From assembly GCA_037176905.1 (NCBI GenBank), contig JBBBWG010005424.1, positions 1-28,005 of the forward strand: 28,005 nt of DNA. Direction: 5' to 3'. The notes under the pieces were generated by a model. It was given only the letters and a program-made list of their open reading frames with translations. It had not been told where the DNA came from and ran no database searches. This document shows positions 1 through 9,712 of the stretch, piece by piece (positions within the stretch are counted from its first letter, which is position 1; each line of letters starts with the position of its first letter). The position numbers and the translations under genes are program-made. The stretch comes from Azolla pinnata (lineage: Eukaryota > Streptophyta > Polypodiopsida > Salviniales > Salviniaceae).

Positions 1-139
1 CTAGTTGACTTGATTAACTAAATCCTATTAGCCTACTTCAGTCTTTCCTAGAGGTTGATCATTGATAATATCTAACAGCATCCAGGAATGTAAATCTATT
101 CTCCATGTTTTGACCTAGCTCAATGTTCCTTTTATGTAG

Positions 140-3025
140 ATGATGTGCCATTCATGAGCTACACTGATTCCATTAAGCGAAACGAAGTTGAAAATCCGCA
201 AAGACATTCAATGGGGAAAGATGAGTTGAGGTATGCCACTTGATCTATAGAGAAAATTACTACTTGATCACATAAGTCACATTCATTACTCACACATTAT
301 CACCCTACATTGACTCTCTCAAAATGTCAAACAACAAGTGTGGTGATGTGCATTTCGAATTTTCTATCAGATTATAGGAATATTTTAGGACATATTTCCT
401 AACTGGGTAGTCCATGAGATTGTGGGTAAGCATATGAACCAGCCTTCAAAGTATTGTCGAGGTCAGGAAATTCAGTACTACTATATTAAAGCTGACATTC
501 AAACAAATTTTGAGATCACTGCCACTCTTCTGAGATGGGTTCGCTTGACAGCATTTACATTAACAAGCACTGCCCCAAGAACAATATCTTATGTTGGTAC
601 ATGCTCTTCCTGATGTATTCAGTTAGAGGCATGGTTTTGTGGATATGAAGCCAAAGCCTTTGAACCATGGTTAAGTTTCATAATTTGCGACCAAATACTA
701 AATGATATAGCAATACTAAAGCTGCCATTTTTGTGTTCTTTACAAAGCAAGTGTGGGATACTTATGTAGTTTGCTCCACACTAGCATCAAGTAAAGTGCG
801 GCATGCTTATTGGCTTGGTATAATCGGTGGTAGCAATGACTGTTTACAACTTGGGATTGAGATAGTTGGGTATTGGCCTCAAAATTAGATCCCATTTTTA
901 ATGTAAATTTGAAGGTATATTTAATGATAACATAATGGCAAATAATTGAAACATTTAACTTACTCTCTTTTCACATTGGTCGTGTCTGTGCAGGATAACT
1001 GTGGGCACATGGAACGTGGGTGCGATAATGCCACCACCTAAATTGGATATGAAAGATTGGCTGGACTTGGATAATCCATCAGACATCTATGTTTTAGGGT
1101 ATGTTTCAAAAACCAAACTGTGAAATTGAACTGCCTTATATATATGCTAATGTTGTTCTGAGTATAGATAATAGTACACCTAGACTTGATACGCCTCAAG
1201 TTTAACCGTAAACAAAGAGAGCAAAGAGTGAGAGAAGACGGAGTATGCAAAGACACATCCATTATGGAATTTCTATATTACTACGTTAAATGTCACAATT
1301 AGACTTGTGAAGAAGCAACTCATCCTCCTTGGATGTTTAATGTTAAACATCAAGATTTGAGTGAATGAATCATGATATTTCTTGAACAAATGGTGTAATT
1401 GGTTGAGAACTGGAAGTGGGTAGAGACTATTTGTTTGCTAAGAAACACGGTTACATCGATTGATATATGTTTACAGCTTCGAGGAGATTATACCTCTGAA
1501 TGTGGGCAATGTCTTTGTTGCCGAAGATAGTGAGTGTGCCAACAGCTGAATGGCAAAACTTGATAAGGAAAACAGTCAACAGGCCAAAACCTAGAGAGAG
1601 TGCAAAATGTTGGAGTGCTCCGTTGTCTCCTTCTAAGAAGATGGCTTTAGATGCCATAGATGATTCGGAGATGGACACAGAATTGGTCGATGAGGAGACA
1701 AACTTCATACCTCCATTCTCATCACTAAAGGAAGGTGAAGATCAAGCTGACCTCGTTGGGGTCTATAGGAGGATGGAACGGATTAATCTCAGCAGCTCAC
1801 GAGTAGACAGAGTCGTTTCAGAACCAATAAAATGGCCTCATGCTGACTCTACCCACAGCCCTGCATTTTCTGATGAGGGTTACTGCAACCAGCTACTATA
1901 TTCAAGGGTGTCTGCAAAGACAAATCAGACTCGTTACGTCTGCGTTGCCAGCAAACAGATGGTTGGCATACATATCTCCATATGGGTGAAGAGAAAGCTG
2001 CGGCAATATATACAAAATCTGACAGTCTCCAGTGTTGGGCTCGGTATAATGGGATGCTTAGGAAACAAGGTATTTCCCCTCTCGACTTTCTGTTTGTCTC
2101 TGGAAATGCTGTATTAACTGCCTTGCCTCGATGGAGGGAAACTCAACAAGGTTACTTGTATCTCCTACAGGGGACCAATTTTTGTTTCATCTGTACCCAC
2201 CTCACAGCTGGAGGCAAGGAAGGAGATGAGATGAGCTTCGGAGGAATGCTGATGTAACGGAAATATTGAGACGTACTCGTTTTCCTTCAACAAAGGACCA
2301 TATTAAAGTCACAAAGACTATAATGCAGCATGAGTAAGTTTGTTTTGCATTTGCATATTCATGCAGTTTCACATGTATGCATGGCATGCCCACACATGGA
2401 TATTTTGGTAAGTTATATCTGTTGATATGTTTTTGCTGCAGCCAAGTTATCTGGTTTGGGGATCTCAACTATCGCTTAAATCTATCAGATAGTGATGTAC
2501 GTTTTCTTCTGGCAAGAGAGGAATTGACAATTCTTCTTGCCAATGATCAGGTGAAATAGGACTGGTTGTTCAACAAGTATAAAGTCAGAACAGATTGCAA
2601 TATGCTAAATGCGATTTTTCTCTTGTTTTGCTCCATTGAAATTAGCTTCGGAAGGAACTGTCACGAGGCCGTACATTCAGTGGGTGGCATGAAGGCAGCA
2701 TATCATTTGCGCCCACGTACAAATATGAAATGAACTCCCATCATTACTCTGAACATAATGCAAAAGCAGGAGAGAAACGACGAACGCCTGCATGGTAAAC
2801 CACTTTCCTCAGTTTTGTTTCGGTATTCTTATAGTTTGTCCTTCACACAATTTGTATTTCTTTTGTACTATGAATCTTTCCCATGACAGCTGAGGCATCA
2901 GGTGTTGAAATTCCAGGTGTGACTGCATTTTATGGCATGGGAGAGGATTACGCCTGTTGTCATATGGAAGGCAAGAATACACCCTTTCAGACCATCGACC
3001 AGTGATGGCCTCATTTATGGCAAAG
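140..3025 (+). pseudogene. Type I inositol-polyphosphate 5-phosphatase, decaying copy, 5' end outside window
   Basis: Intact members of this family remove the 5-phosphate from inositol polyphosphates such as Ins(1,4,5)P3 or from phosphoinositides, damping lipid and calcium signalling. Exons I can place: 140-230, 994-1098, 1477-2069, about 2171-2333, 2442-2550, 2646-2794 and 2917-3025, nearly all with GT/AG borders and phases that join. Landmarks in order are ITVGTWNVG, FEEIIPLNVGNV, TAEWQNLIRKTVNR, SKQMVGIHISIWVKRKLR, FCFICTHLTAGGKEGDE, DVTEILRRTRFPS, VIWFGDLNYRL (catalytic), GEKRRTPAW with CDCILW (catalytic) and LSDHRPVMASFMA. Damage: the frame slips near 1531-1548; a GATGA duplication near 2224-2233 shifts it again; about ten residues expected after GNK (the SVSVSMSLH strand) are missing at the exon 3/4 junction; and the usual WCDR is WCDC. 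Family assignment is firm. Pseudogene status is my inference, and sequencing error in part is possible. The first exons lie left of the window. The C-terminal end after 3025 is unclear. Confidence 0.85.
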
Positions 3026-5264
3026 GTACATTTGTTAACAACGCAAAACCTGACGAGACCAGTCTATTTTAAGATCGTCAAAGTAGTAGTCCAAGAACTC
3101 TTACTTGAGCCAGGGAACCCCATGAATGTCATTATGGTGCAGGCAGCCTTGCAAAGTGCGGCCATGTCAAGGATTACAGCCTATGGACAAATTTTTTGTT
3201 TTTGTTCTAAAGCTGTGGGCAAGATCTTGGTGGACGTCTTAATTATTTTATGTTAGAGGCACGTGAAAATAACAATTGTTGCGCGGATAAGGTGAAAGAC
3301 AGACAGCTTTAAAGCGAGAGGACTTACCCATGTTTTACTAACATTGCAGATCTAAAGGTCATTGTTCAAATGCAGCAACCAAAGAAGGCTTGAAAGAAAA
3401 TGTAAAGTCAAAGCTGAAGCTGAATCCAAGAAAAATGAAAGACCTCAGAAGCTAAAATCGTCGCTGAGCTCAAATGCAATTGCAGGGTAAAGCTGATCAT
3501 GTGAATGAGAATGTCATAAGTAAAAGCCGGTTAAAGGCATGACAGTGCGAAGGAAGCCAAAAAAAAGAGGCAAGCAGAAGCAAATCTTTGTGCAACCTAA
3601 TGAAAACTTCCCAGATCAGCACCCTGAAACATGAAAAGCAAGAGCATAAATGAAAAATTTAACAGCAAATGGAAAGAGCAGTTGGTGCAGAACCACCAGT
3701 CAAAGCAAGCCTACCTTCTTTGACCTAAGGGTATTCATTTGACTGACAAATCATCCATCCTTGATGATTACGGACTGTAACCAGCTGAGAGCTTATAAAC
3801 GGTGCAGTGCATTGCTATGTAATGGTGGAGAAGACTACTCATTACTTATATATTTGTAACTCCTTAACACAAAGCTTTTATTGAATAAAAAATAAAAACC
3901 ATTGCTGTTAATGGTCGGAGTACTGAATCATGTGTCCAGTGACCTTGCATCTCTCATTCCAAATTTCTGCATTGCAATGTCTTTGCTTAAGGCTGTCATT
4001 TACAAAATCGATATGATTGATTTGATGTCTTTCCGATTCGATTTCATCTCTTTTAGTTGTCAGTGGTGATGCTCAGTTGATCTTACAATATGGACTATTC
4101 TCTATTGCTTCCTAACAGTTGAAATCCAACATTCATATTTTGTTGACTGCCTTGGTTGCATCTATGCATTCAGTTAAGCTTGTCTTACATTACTTACAAA
4201 TTTAAAATGATCAGATTGTGTCTAATTTCATAGTAGTTGAGTTAGCTGCTATTGCATGTATATATATGCATTTGGTTCTATAGATCGTATGTTCCATCTT
4301 TCCATATAAATTGTGGAGAATCAATGCATAGGTAGTAAAGGAAACGCTGTAGATGGCAAGGGTTTGAAAGATTTTTCATCATCCAATTTCTCACTTCTTA
4401 TGTTTGCAAGAGAGTTGTTTCTCGCTCCCATATCAGGAAGTTGTGCTTCACTAGAGATTTTCCCATAGTCTTGGGGTTTTGACCTCCAAATGTGAGCACG
4501 TAGTCCAAATGTTGACTTCCAAGTGTCTAATTGTTATAGTCTCATCTATTCTATTGTTCTAAAGCATTGATTTGGGATTGGCTGGCGAAACACTTGATAA
4601 CATTTACTCAACTCAGAGTCGCTATTCCATATTTCGAGCTGTTTTTCAATGATGAGCTTTTTGGAAGTCTACCGAGTGTCAGTAACAATCACATAAACTC
4701 TTCCTACTTCTCCGACTTGGAAGACTTGCATCATAACATTCGTGAAGAATTTTTTTCTCGCCCTTTAGTCATCCTAAACAAAAAAAAAACTTTTTACTAT
4801 TCTAAAGAAAATTGTTTGAATCTTTGATGTCATGTTATTATTTATAACATCTTTCATAGGTTCAGCTTTGTCCACTATTGTAAGATATAACTGTCGTCAA
4901 AGTATTTCTTTCTAAAGAGATCTAAAGTTTCAAATATTGTTTCTCTAAAACCAAGTATGTTTATTTCTAATACAACTGAGAACATCTATAACAATGTTTA
5001 TAGAACCCTTGCAATGTTATATAAAAAAATCAAAATTTTGAATGAGTTCTACTCATCGAACCCATCTAAGTTTCACGATGGACAAGATCTTGTTAGTTAC
5101 AGTAAGTACTGAAAAAAATTGATGGTCCGTTTGACCAATGCAAGCCTCTTTGTCCAAGATAAAATTAAATGCTAACATTTGTCCCCTTGAAGAAATTACA
5201 ATGCCACTCCTTGTATTCTAGAAAATTTATTATTCTAATGAATCATAAATCCTTACAAGACCTC
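3026..5264. other. 3' flank of the 5-phosphatase and intergenic DNA
   Basis: No convincing gene. At 3333-3349 there is a good branch-point and acceptor context (TACTAAC, then TTGCAG). The Lys-rich frame starting at 3351 (SKGHCSNAATKEGLKENVKS and on) may be a leftover terminal exon of the 5-phosphatase, but reading straight on from 3025 into 3350 gives an immediate stop, so this is unproven. An A-rich stretch at 3885-3898 would suit a polyadenylation region. From 3900 to 5264 I see only AT-rich DNA. The open frame at 4567-4827 matches no family I know. Confidence 0.5.
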
Positions 5265-5549
5265 TCAAAAGCATCTCGCGGGACAGAAAATAAGATGGAC
5301 AAAGTCTTCGATTTCAAGACTGTATAAAGAAAAAAGGGCAGTAATCTGTTTGTACAATGGATGCCTTGGTAGTATTTGTGAAACTTGATGTCCATCCAAG
5401 AAATAGAACAAACTCCTCTGGTGAGACTGAGGTCTGTTTGTTAGATTCTGTGTGATCAACTTCTGAGGTATCATATACGATAATACTTTGTGGTAACAGG
5501 ACAAAATATGTTCTTTTATACTCATTTTCAGTGTTTTGCTCAAGGGCAA
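5265..5549 (-). mobile_element. Possible LINE remnant (zinc-binding tail of reverse transcriptase)
   Basis: A minus-strand frame of about 94 codons ends in 'HPLYKQ ... EIEDFVHLIFCP', which recalls the C-P-L-C ... E-x-x-x-H-L-F-F-x-C-P pattern of the zinc-binding domain that follows reverse transcriptase in plant non-LTR retrotransposons. One of the expected cysteines is tyrosine and no RT core or poly(A) tail is visible nearby. It may be a chance resemblance. Confidence 0.22.
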
Positions 5550-6228
5550 TTGGTATGACTAAGCATCCTTAATCAAAATTTCTCTCTCTAACCTTCTCTT
5601 TTTATTGCTCATCATTAGTAGAACAATAATACCATGTGAAGGGCGTCAATGGTTCTAACTAGTATATATACAAGCCAACTCTCATATTACAAAAGCTTTA
5701 CAATCCTGGAAGATGGTTTGCTGAAGTAGTTTCAAATGTACATTCCAAAGATGTTTCCAACCTCCCCATTTCGAAGACTATATTCTTGCCTTCAAATGTA
5801 CATTTCTGAAGGGGGGGCCTGACAGAAAGCAGCAAGCTCATTGCATACCCATAATTTTTCCTCAACTTTTCACATGGAGTCCTTTGATCATATCAGAAAT
5901 TCCTCTTTTACATCTGGAATCGCTCGGAGATGAAATTGGCCTTCGTGATGGAATTCACCTCACGAAACTGTGTTGCCTATTGCAGAAAAGTCACAGAAAC
6001 TCTTCCTTGGCTATGCACTGATCATCAATATATCAGTACACTTTGTTCTTATCCGTAGTTCCATTGCTAGTATAGGTCATCCCATCCCCTTGCTGATAGT
6101 GCAAGCAATTATCAGAGCACCATGCAAGAACGTGATTCTTTGCCAGGAGCAAAATTTCTAGGCATTGACCAGAGATGTGTACCCCGATGCAAGATAGCTA
6201 TCATACATACAAAATCCATCCAGTGATC
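5550..6228. other. Downstream flank of the PPR gene, no gene seen
   Basis: The PPR reading frame ends at 6229 on the minus strand, so this stretch should hold its 3' UTR and flank. It is AT-rich, with a G7 run near 5814-5820. I find no repeats or coding signal. Confidence 0.4.
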
Positions 6229-8640
6229 CTACAAGTCAAATCTGCATCCTCTAATGGATCCAATCTTTTTTGCATGCTCTTGCATGCCATTAGCTGCATA
6301 AATGCTGGCCATTATGGTATAAGCAGATGGAAGATTCCCATCTGTTTGCAGTGCTCGATCGAATGCCAGTTCCCCCAGCTTAACATTACCCCATTTCTTG
6401 CAAGCACCCAACAATGCAAGCCAAGGTGAAGGGTCATCAGAAGATGGCATCTCCTTGATCACGGACATTGCTTTGTCTAATTGCCCAGCACAGCCAAAAC
6501 CCACCACCATGCAAGTATGATGCTCTAATTTTGGGGCAATTCCATACTGTATATTCATAGTCTCATAATACATTCGGCCTACATCCAATATACCAGACCG
6601 AGCGCATGCATTTAAAACGCATATGAAAGATACTGCATCTGGGGAGACGCCCTCCTTTTCCATCTCCATGAAACAGGCGAGCGCTTCATAGCCTTGTCCT
6701 TCTTGAGCATATCCTGCAATCAGCGTTGACCATGAGATGGTGTCCCGTATTCGAAGCTGTTTCAGAAGCTCTCTTGCTTTTGGAAGCATTCCACATTTAG
6801 CATACATATCCACCAAAGATGTGGCAAGCTCGACACTTTTGTCCGGCCAGCACTGACTCATGATTTCGTCGTGGATCTGTTTCCCAGTGTCTATGAACCC
6901 TGTGCTACCACAGGCCTTGAGGATAAAAACGAAGGTGACTTCATTCGGAGAGATGCCCTCTCCTTGCATCTGGACATAGCAGTTCAATGCTTCATGGCCT
7001 TGCTCATGCTTGGCATATCCTTCGATTACTGTATTCCATGAGACTACATTTCGAACAGGAAGGCCTTCGAGCACTTGATGTGCCCTCGTGATCATACCGC
7101 ACTTGGAATACATAGAGATCAAGGCGTTGCCAAGGCTAATATTACTCTGGAGCAAACCCATGTTCACAATCCTTTTCTCAAGTTCTTCACCCTCATTAAT
7201 GGCACCTATGCTAGCGCATGCTGTTAGGATACAAGTAAAGGTGACCTCATCAGGAAAGAGACCCTCCCTTTGCATCCTTGCAAAGCAGTCGAGTGCCTCA
7301 TGACCTCGTTCCTGTTGAACATATCCTGCAATCAATGCATTCCAGGCAACTAGAGTTTGCACACGAAGACATCGCAGCACCTCCCATGCCTTCCCAAGTG
7401 CACCACATTTCGCATACATATCCACGAGAATGTTCCCGAGTATGTGGTTTTTCTTTAGTAACCCTCTATCTACAATCTCGTCATGAAACTTTTGGCCCTT
7501 CTCGAGAGCTCCTATGCTTCCGCAGGCCTTCAGCATACACGCATACGTAAACTCATCGGGGGAGATACAGTCTCTCCGCATTCTTTCCGCACAATCGAGG
7601 GCCCGATGGCCTTCACCATGATGGGCATACCCTGCAATCAATGTGTTCCATGAAACCACATCCCGGAGAGGAAGCTCTTTATGCACACGGTTTGCTGCTG
7701 TGAGCATACTGCATTTGGCATACATATCGATCAAAGCATTGCCCAGCGAAATATTTTTCTTCAACAAGCCCCTGGCAGCAATCTTGCGGTGGATTTGTTC
7801 ACCGTTCTCAGGATCTCGTATGGTGCCACAAGCCTTCAAAACACAGATGAAAGTGATGTCATTCGGAGAGATACCCTCTTGCTGCATCATCTTGTAGCAA
7901 TCCAGAGCTTGACGCCCGCACCCATGTCGGGCATACCCTGCAATAAGCGATGACCATGACACAATATCCCGGACAGGAAGATCCTCAAACACTTGCTGAG
8001 CTTCCACAAGTTGGCCACATTTGGCATACATGTCTAGCAACGCATTGCCAAGATTAATGTTTTCCTTGCGCTTGAGTGAGCCCCTATTCACAATGGCGGT
8101 ATGGATTTGGTTGACTTTGCTGATGGCTCTTGTGTAGCCACAAGCCTTGAGAATGGAAGCGAAAGTGACCTCATCTGCACATAGGCCCTCCCTCAGCATC
8201 TCTGCAAAGCATTCAATTGCTTCATTCATGCAGCCAGCTTGAGCATATCCAGAGATCAAAGAGGACCATGAGATTGTATCCCGAACCGGGAGCTCTTCGA
8301 GCACCTTACGTGCTTTCACGAGCAAACCACATTTGGCATACATATTCACCAGCGCATTGCCCACTCTGATGTTTCTCTCCAGCAACCCTGTATCCGCAAT
8401 CTCGGCACGTATCAGTTCGCCTTGGGCGATGGCATTCGTGATGCCACACGCCTTCAGTATGCAAGTGAACGTGATATCATTCGGCAAGACACCATCGCCT
8501 CGCATCCTTTCAAAGCAGTTCAAGGCTTCATGACCTTGACCTTGCCGTGTGAGCCCCGAGATGAGAGCATTCCAGGAGGCGACATCCCTGACAGGGAGCA
8601 CATTCTGAGATTTGGAGAGCCTGCCACATCTGGCACACAT
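6229..8640 (-). CDS. PLS-type pentatricopeptide repeat protein with degenerate E domain
   Basis: PPR proteins bind organellar RNA one motif per base; PLS-E members normally serve C-to-U or U-to-C editing in mitochondria or plastids. From the first in-frame ATG (8638-8640) the protein is about 803 residues in one uninterrupted exon. It holds seven P-L-S triplets of about 101-104 residues, each marked by [DNS]MYAKCG, LPVRD, SWN[AT]LI[AS]GYA and [LV]KACG, then a terminal E-like block (WLALLGACKKWGNVKLGELA, then ASIYAANGMQEHAKKI). It stops at GCRFDL, where related proteins carry PGCSWI and then E+/DYW, so no deaminase domain is present; editing would need a partner in trans. Homologous reading continues upstream of the ATG without a start codon to a stop at 8749-8751, so the true N-terminus and transit peptide are unresolved (upstream intron or decay). 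On family grounds an organellar location is expected. It is divergent to HOS1, with tRNA-Thr between. Confidence 0.93.
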   Translation of the reverse strand: MCARCGRLSKSQNVLPVRDVASWNALISGLTRQGQGHEALNCFERMRGDGVLPNDITFTCILKACGITNAIAQGELIRAEIADTGLLERNIRVGNALVNMYAKCGLLVKARKVLEELPVRDTISWSSLISGYAQAGCMNEAIECFAEMLREGLCADEVTFASILKACGYTRAISKVNQIHTAIVNRGSLKRKENINLGNALLDMYAKCGQLVEAQQVFEDLPVRDIVSWSSLIAGYARHGCGRQALDCYKMMQQEGISPNDITFICVLKACGTIRDPENGEQIHRKIAARGLLKKNISLGNALIDMYAKCSMLTAANRVHKELPLRDVVSWNTLIAGYAHHGEGHRALDCAERMRRDCISPDEFTYACMLKACGSIGALEKGQKFHDEIVDRGLLKKNHILGNILVDMYAKCGALGKAWEVLRCLRVQTLVAWNALIAGYVQQERGHEALDCFARMQREGLFPDEVTFTCILTACASIGAINEGEELEKRIVNMGLLQSNISLGNALISMYSKCGMITRAHQVLEGLPVRNVVSWNTVIEGYAKHEQGHEALNCYVQMQGEGISPNEVTFVFILKACGSTGFIDTGKQIHDEIMSQCWPDKSVELATSLVDMYAKCGMLPKARELLKQLRIRDTISWSTLIAGYAQEGQGYEALACFMEMEKEGVSPDAVSFICVLNACARSGILDVGRMYYETMNIQYGIAPKLEHHTCMVVGFGCAGQLDKAMSVIKEMPSSDDPSPWLALLGACKKWGNVKLGELAFDRALQTDGNLPSAYTIMASIYAANGMQEHAKKIGSIRGCRFDL

Positions 8641-8852
8641 GTTGATGACGGGAGTGGCTACATGTGGGATCTTGTGAAGCCACCGGCTTGTCAAGGCAGC
8701 GCTGTGTGGCCGCGCAGCTTTACGGACATCCTTGGTCCCGGCACAAGCCTAGCTAGAGCAGCAGCTCCACAAGGAGCGCAGCGCAGGTCATTTCTTCGCA
8801 GCTTTCGATCCGGAGAACCTTCTCCTCTTGTCGGAGCTCGGCCATGGACCCA

Positions 8853-8873
8853 TCTCTCTCTCTCTCTCTCTCT
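8853..8873. repeat. (TC)n microsatellite upstream of the PPR gene
   Basis: About ten TC units, reading as (GA)n on the PPR strand about 200 bp before its first ATG. GA/CT tracts are common in plant 5' leaders and core promoters; a regulatory role here is only possible. Confidence 0.85.
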
Positions 8874-8947
8874 ATGTGTAAAATGGGCAGGGGTCAAGTG
8901 AGTGAGTCCACCATTTTATTTGCTGGAGAACAAGCAAAACACAAACG

Positions 8948-8956
8948 AAAAAAAAA
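8948..8956 (-). terminator. Pol III terminator of tRNA-Thr
   Basis: Nine A on the plus strand give T9 on the minus strand, about 21 nt past the 3' end of the tRNA. Runs of four or more T end Pol III transcription. Confidence 0.8.
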
Positions 8957-8977
8957 TGGGAATCCCAACCAAAGCTT

Positions 8978-9051
8978 TGCTTTCATTGAGAGTTGAACTC
9001 AAGACCTCCCGCTTACTAAACGGGTGCTCTAACCAACTGAGCTATGAAAGC
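8978..9051 (-). tRNA. tRNA-Thr (anticodon AGT), nuclear-encoded
   Basis: On the minus strand the 74 nt fold into a full cloverleaf. The acceptor stem GCTTTCA pairs with TGAAAGC (9045-9051 with 8979-8985), with discriminator A at 8978. The D arm is GCTC...GAGC, the anticodon stem CCCGT/GCGGG carries loop TTAGTAA (anticodon AGT), and the T stem TTGAG/CTCAA carries loop TTCAACT. There is no intron and CCA is not encoded, as expected for a nuclear gene. The internal A box lies in the TAGCTCAGTTGG region and the B box around GAGTTCAACTC. It reads toward the PPR gene and ends at the T9 run at 8948-8956. A34 would normally be deaminated to inosine, letting it read ACU, ACC and ACA. Confidence 0.96.
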
Positions 9052-9712
9052 ATACGATCACATTCGTTCAATATTAGTTTTCTTTTCATATTAAAGATGA
9101 GTAGCTCTTTCCAAATATACTTTTGTGTGTTTTCGGGGTTTGAAATATCTTGTCATTGCCGAGTTCAACTTTGAATTTGGTAAAGAAAAGAAGGTGGATG
9201 ATTTCTGAATGAAGCAGTTGGTCGATGCCCGATACAACAATTGGCCAAGTTTTTTATGCTTGCTACTATGAGATCCATCGATCAGTATATAGCTTTGCTG
9301 GTTACTACATAGACATTCACTAATCATTCTTAAGAAATTGCACATACGTACTTGTTCATATTTTGTAACCTCAACATATCTATGCAGACGATTCAAATAA
9401 AAGATTTGGTTCCAACAAAGATATCGGTTCCAACAAAGTCCTTTTTTAGCGTGTAAACTTGAGTACCCATATCAAAACCCTTCTTCTTCACTTCTCTCCC
9501 TTTCACACTTCGCGTCTTCTTCCCCATTTCCTGCTGCTGCATCCTGCATCCTGCATCCTGCTCCTGCTCTACAGGAAAGGAAAGGAAAGGAAAGGAAAGG
9601 AAGGAAAAAGGCTGTGATTGCCTCTGCCATGCTGTTCCCCCGTCCTCCCTGATTCCCTCCTCCCTCTCCTCTCCTCTCCTCTCCTCTCCTCGCCTCGCGC
9701 ACAGCTTCTCCC
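9052..9712 (+). promoter_or_regulatory. Upstream region and pyrimidine-rich leader of HOS1
   Basis: The 9052-9475 part is AT-rich with no gene. From about 9478 to 9712 the plus strand becomes strongly pyrimidine-rich, as in TATA-less plant housekeeping promoters and leaders. It includes three GCATCCT units (about 9537-9556), an (AGGAA)n run (about 9573-9606, purines on this strand) and a (CTCCT)n run (about 9665-9690) ending 20 bp before the ATG at 9713. I see no convincing TATA box in the last 200 bp. The transcription start cannot be placed from sequence alone. Confidence 0.55.

Noticed and set aside
422-613. Open frame of 63 codons
   Set aside because: It falls within the intron between the 5-phosphatase exons 140-230 and 994-1098, starts with GTG and matches nothing known.
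4567-4827. Open frame of 86 codons in the intergenic region
   Set aside because: Starts with a non-ATG codon, has no recognisable motif and no splice context; probably chance in AT-rich DNA.
8638-8694. TTG at 8694 as the PPR start
   Set aside because: Plant nuclear genes rarely start at TTG and no initiation context supports it; the first in-frame ATG is at 8640, with upstream homology noted as unresolved.
7088-8901. Several plus-strand open frames of 66-159 codons
   Set aside because: They lie opposite the PPR gene, whose repeats and strong protein similarity fix the minus strand as coding; these are shadows.
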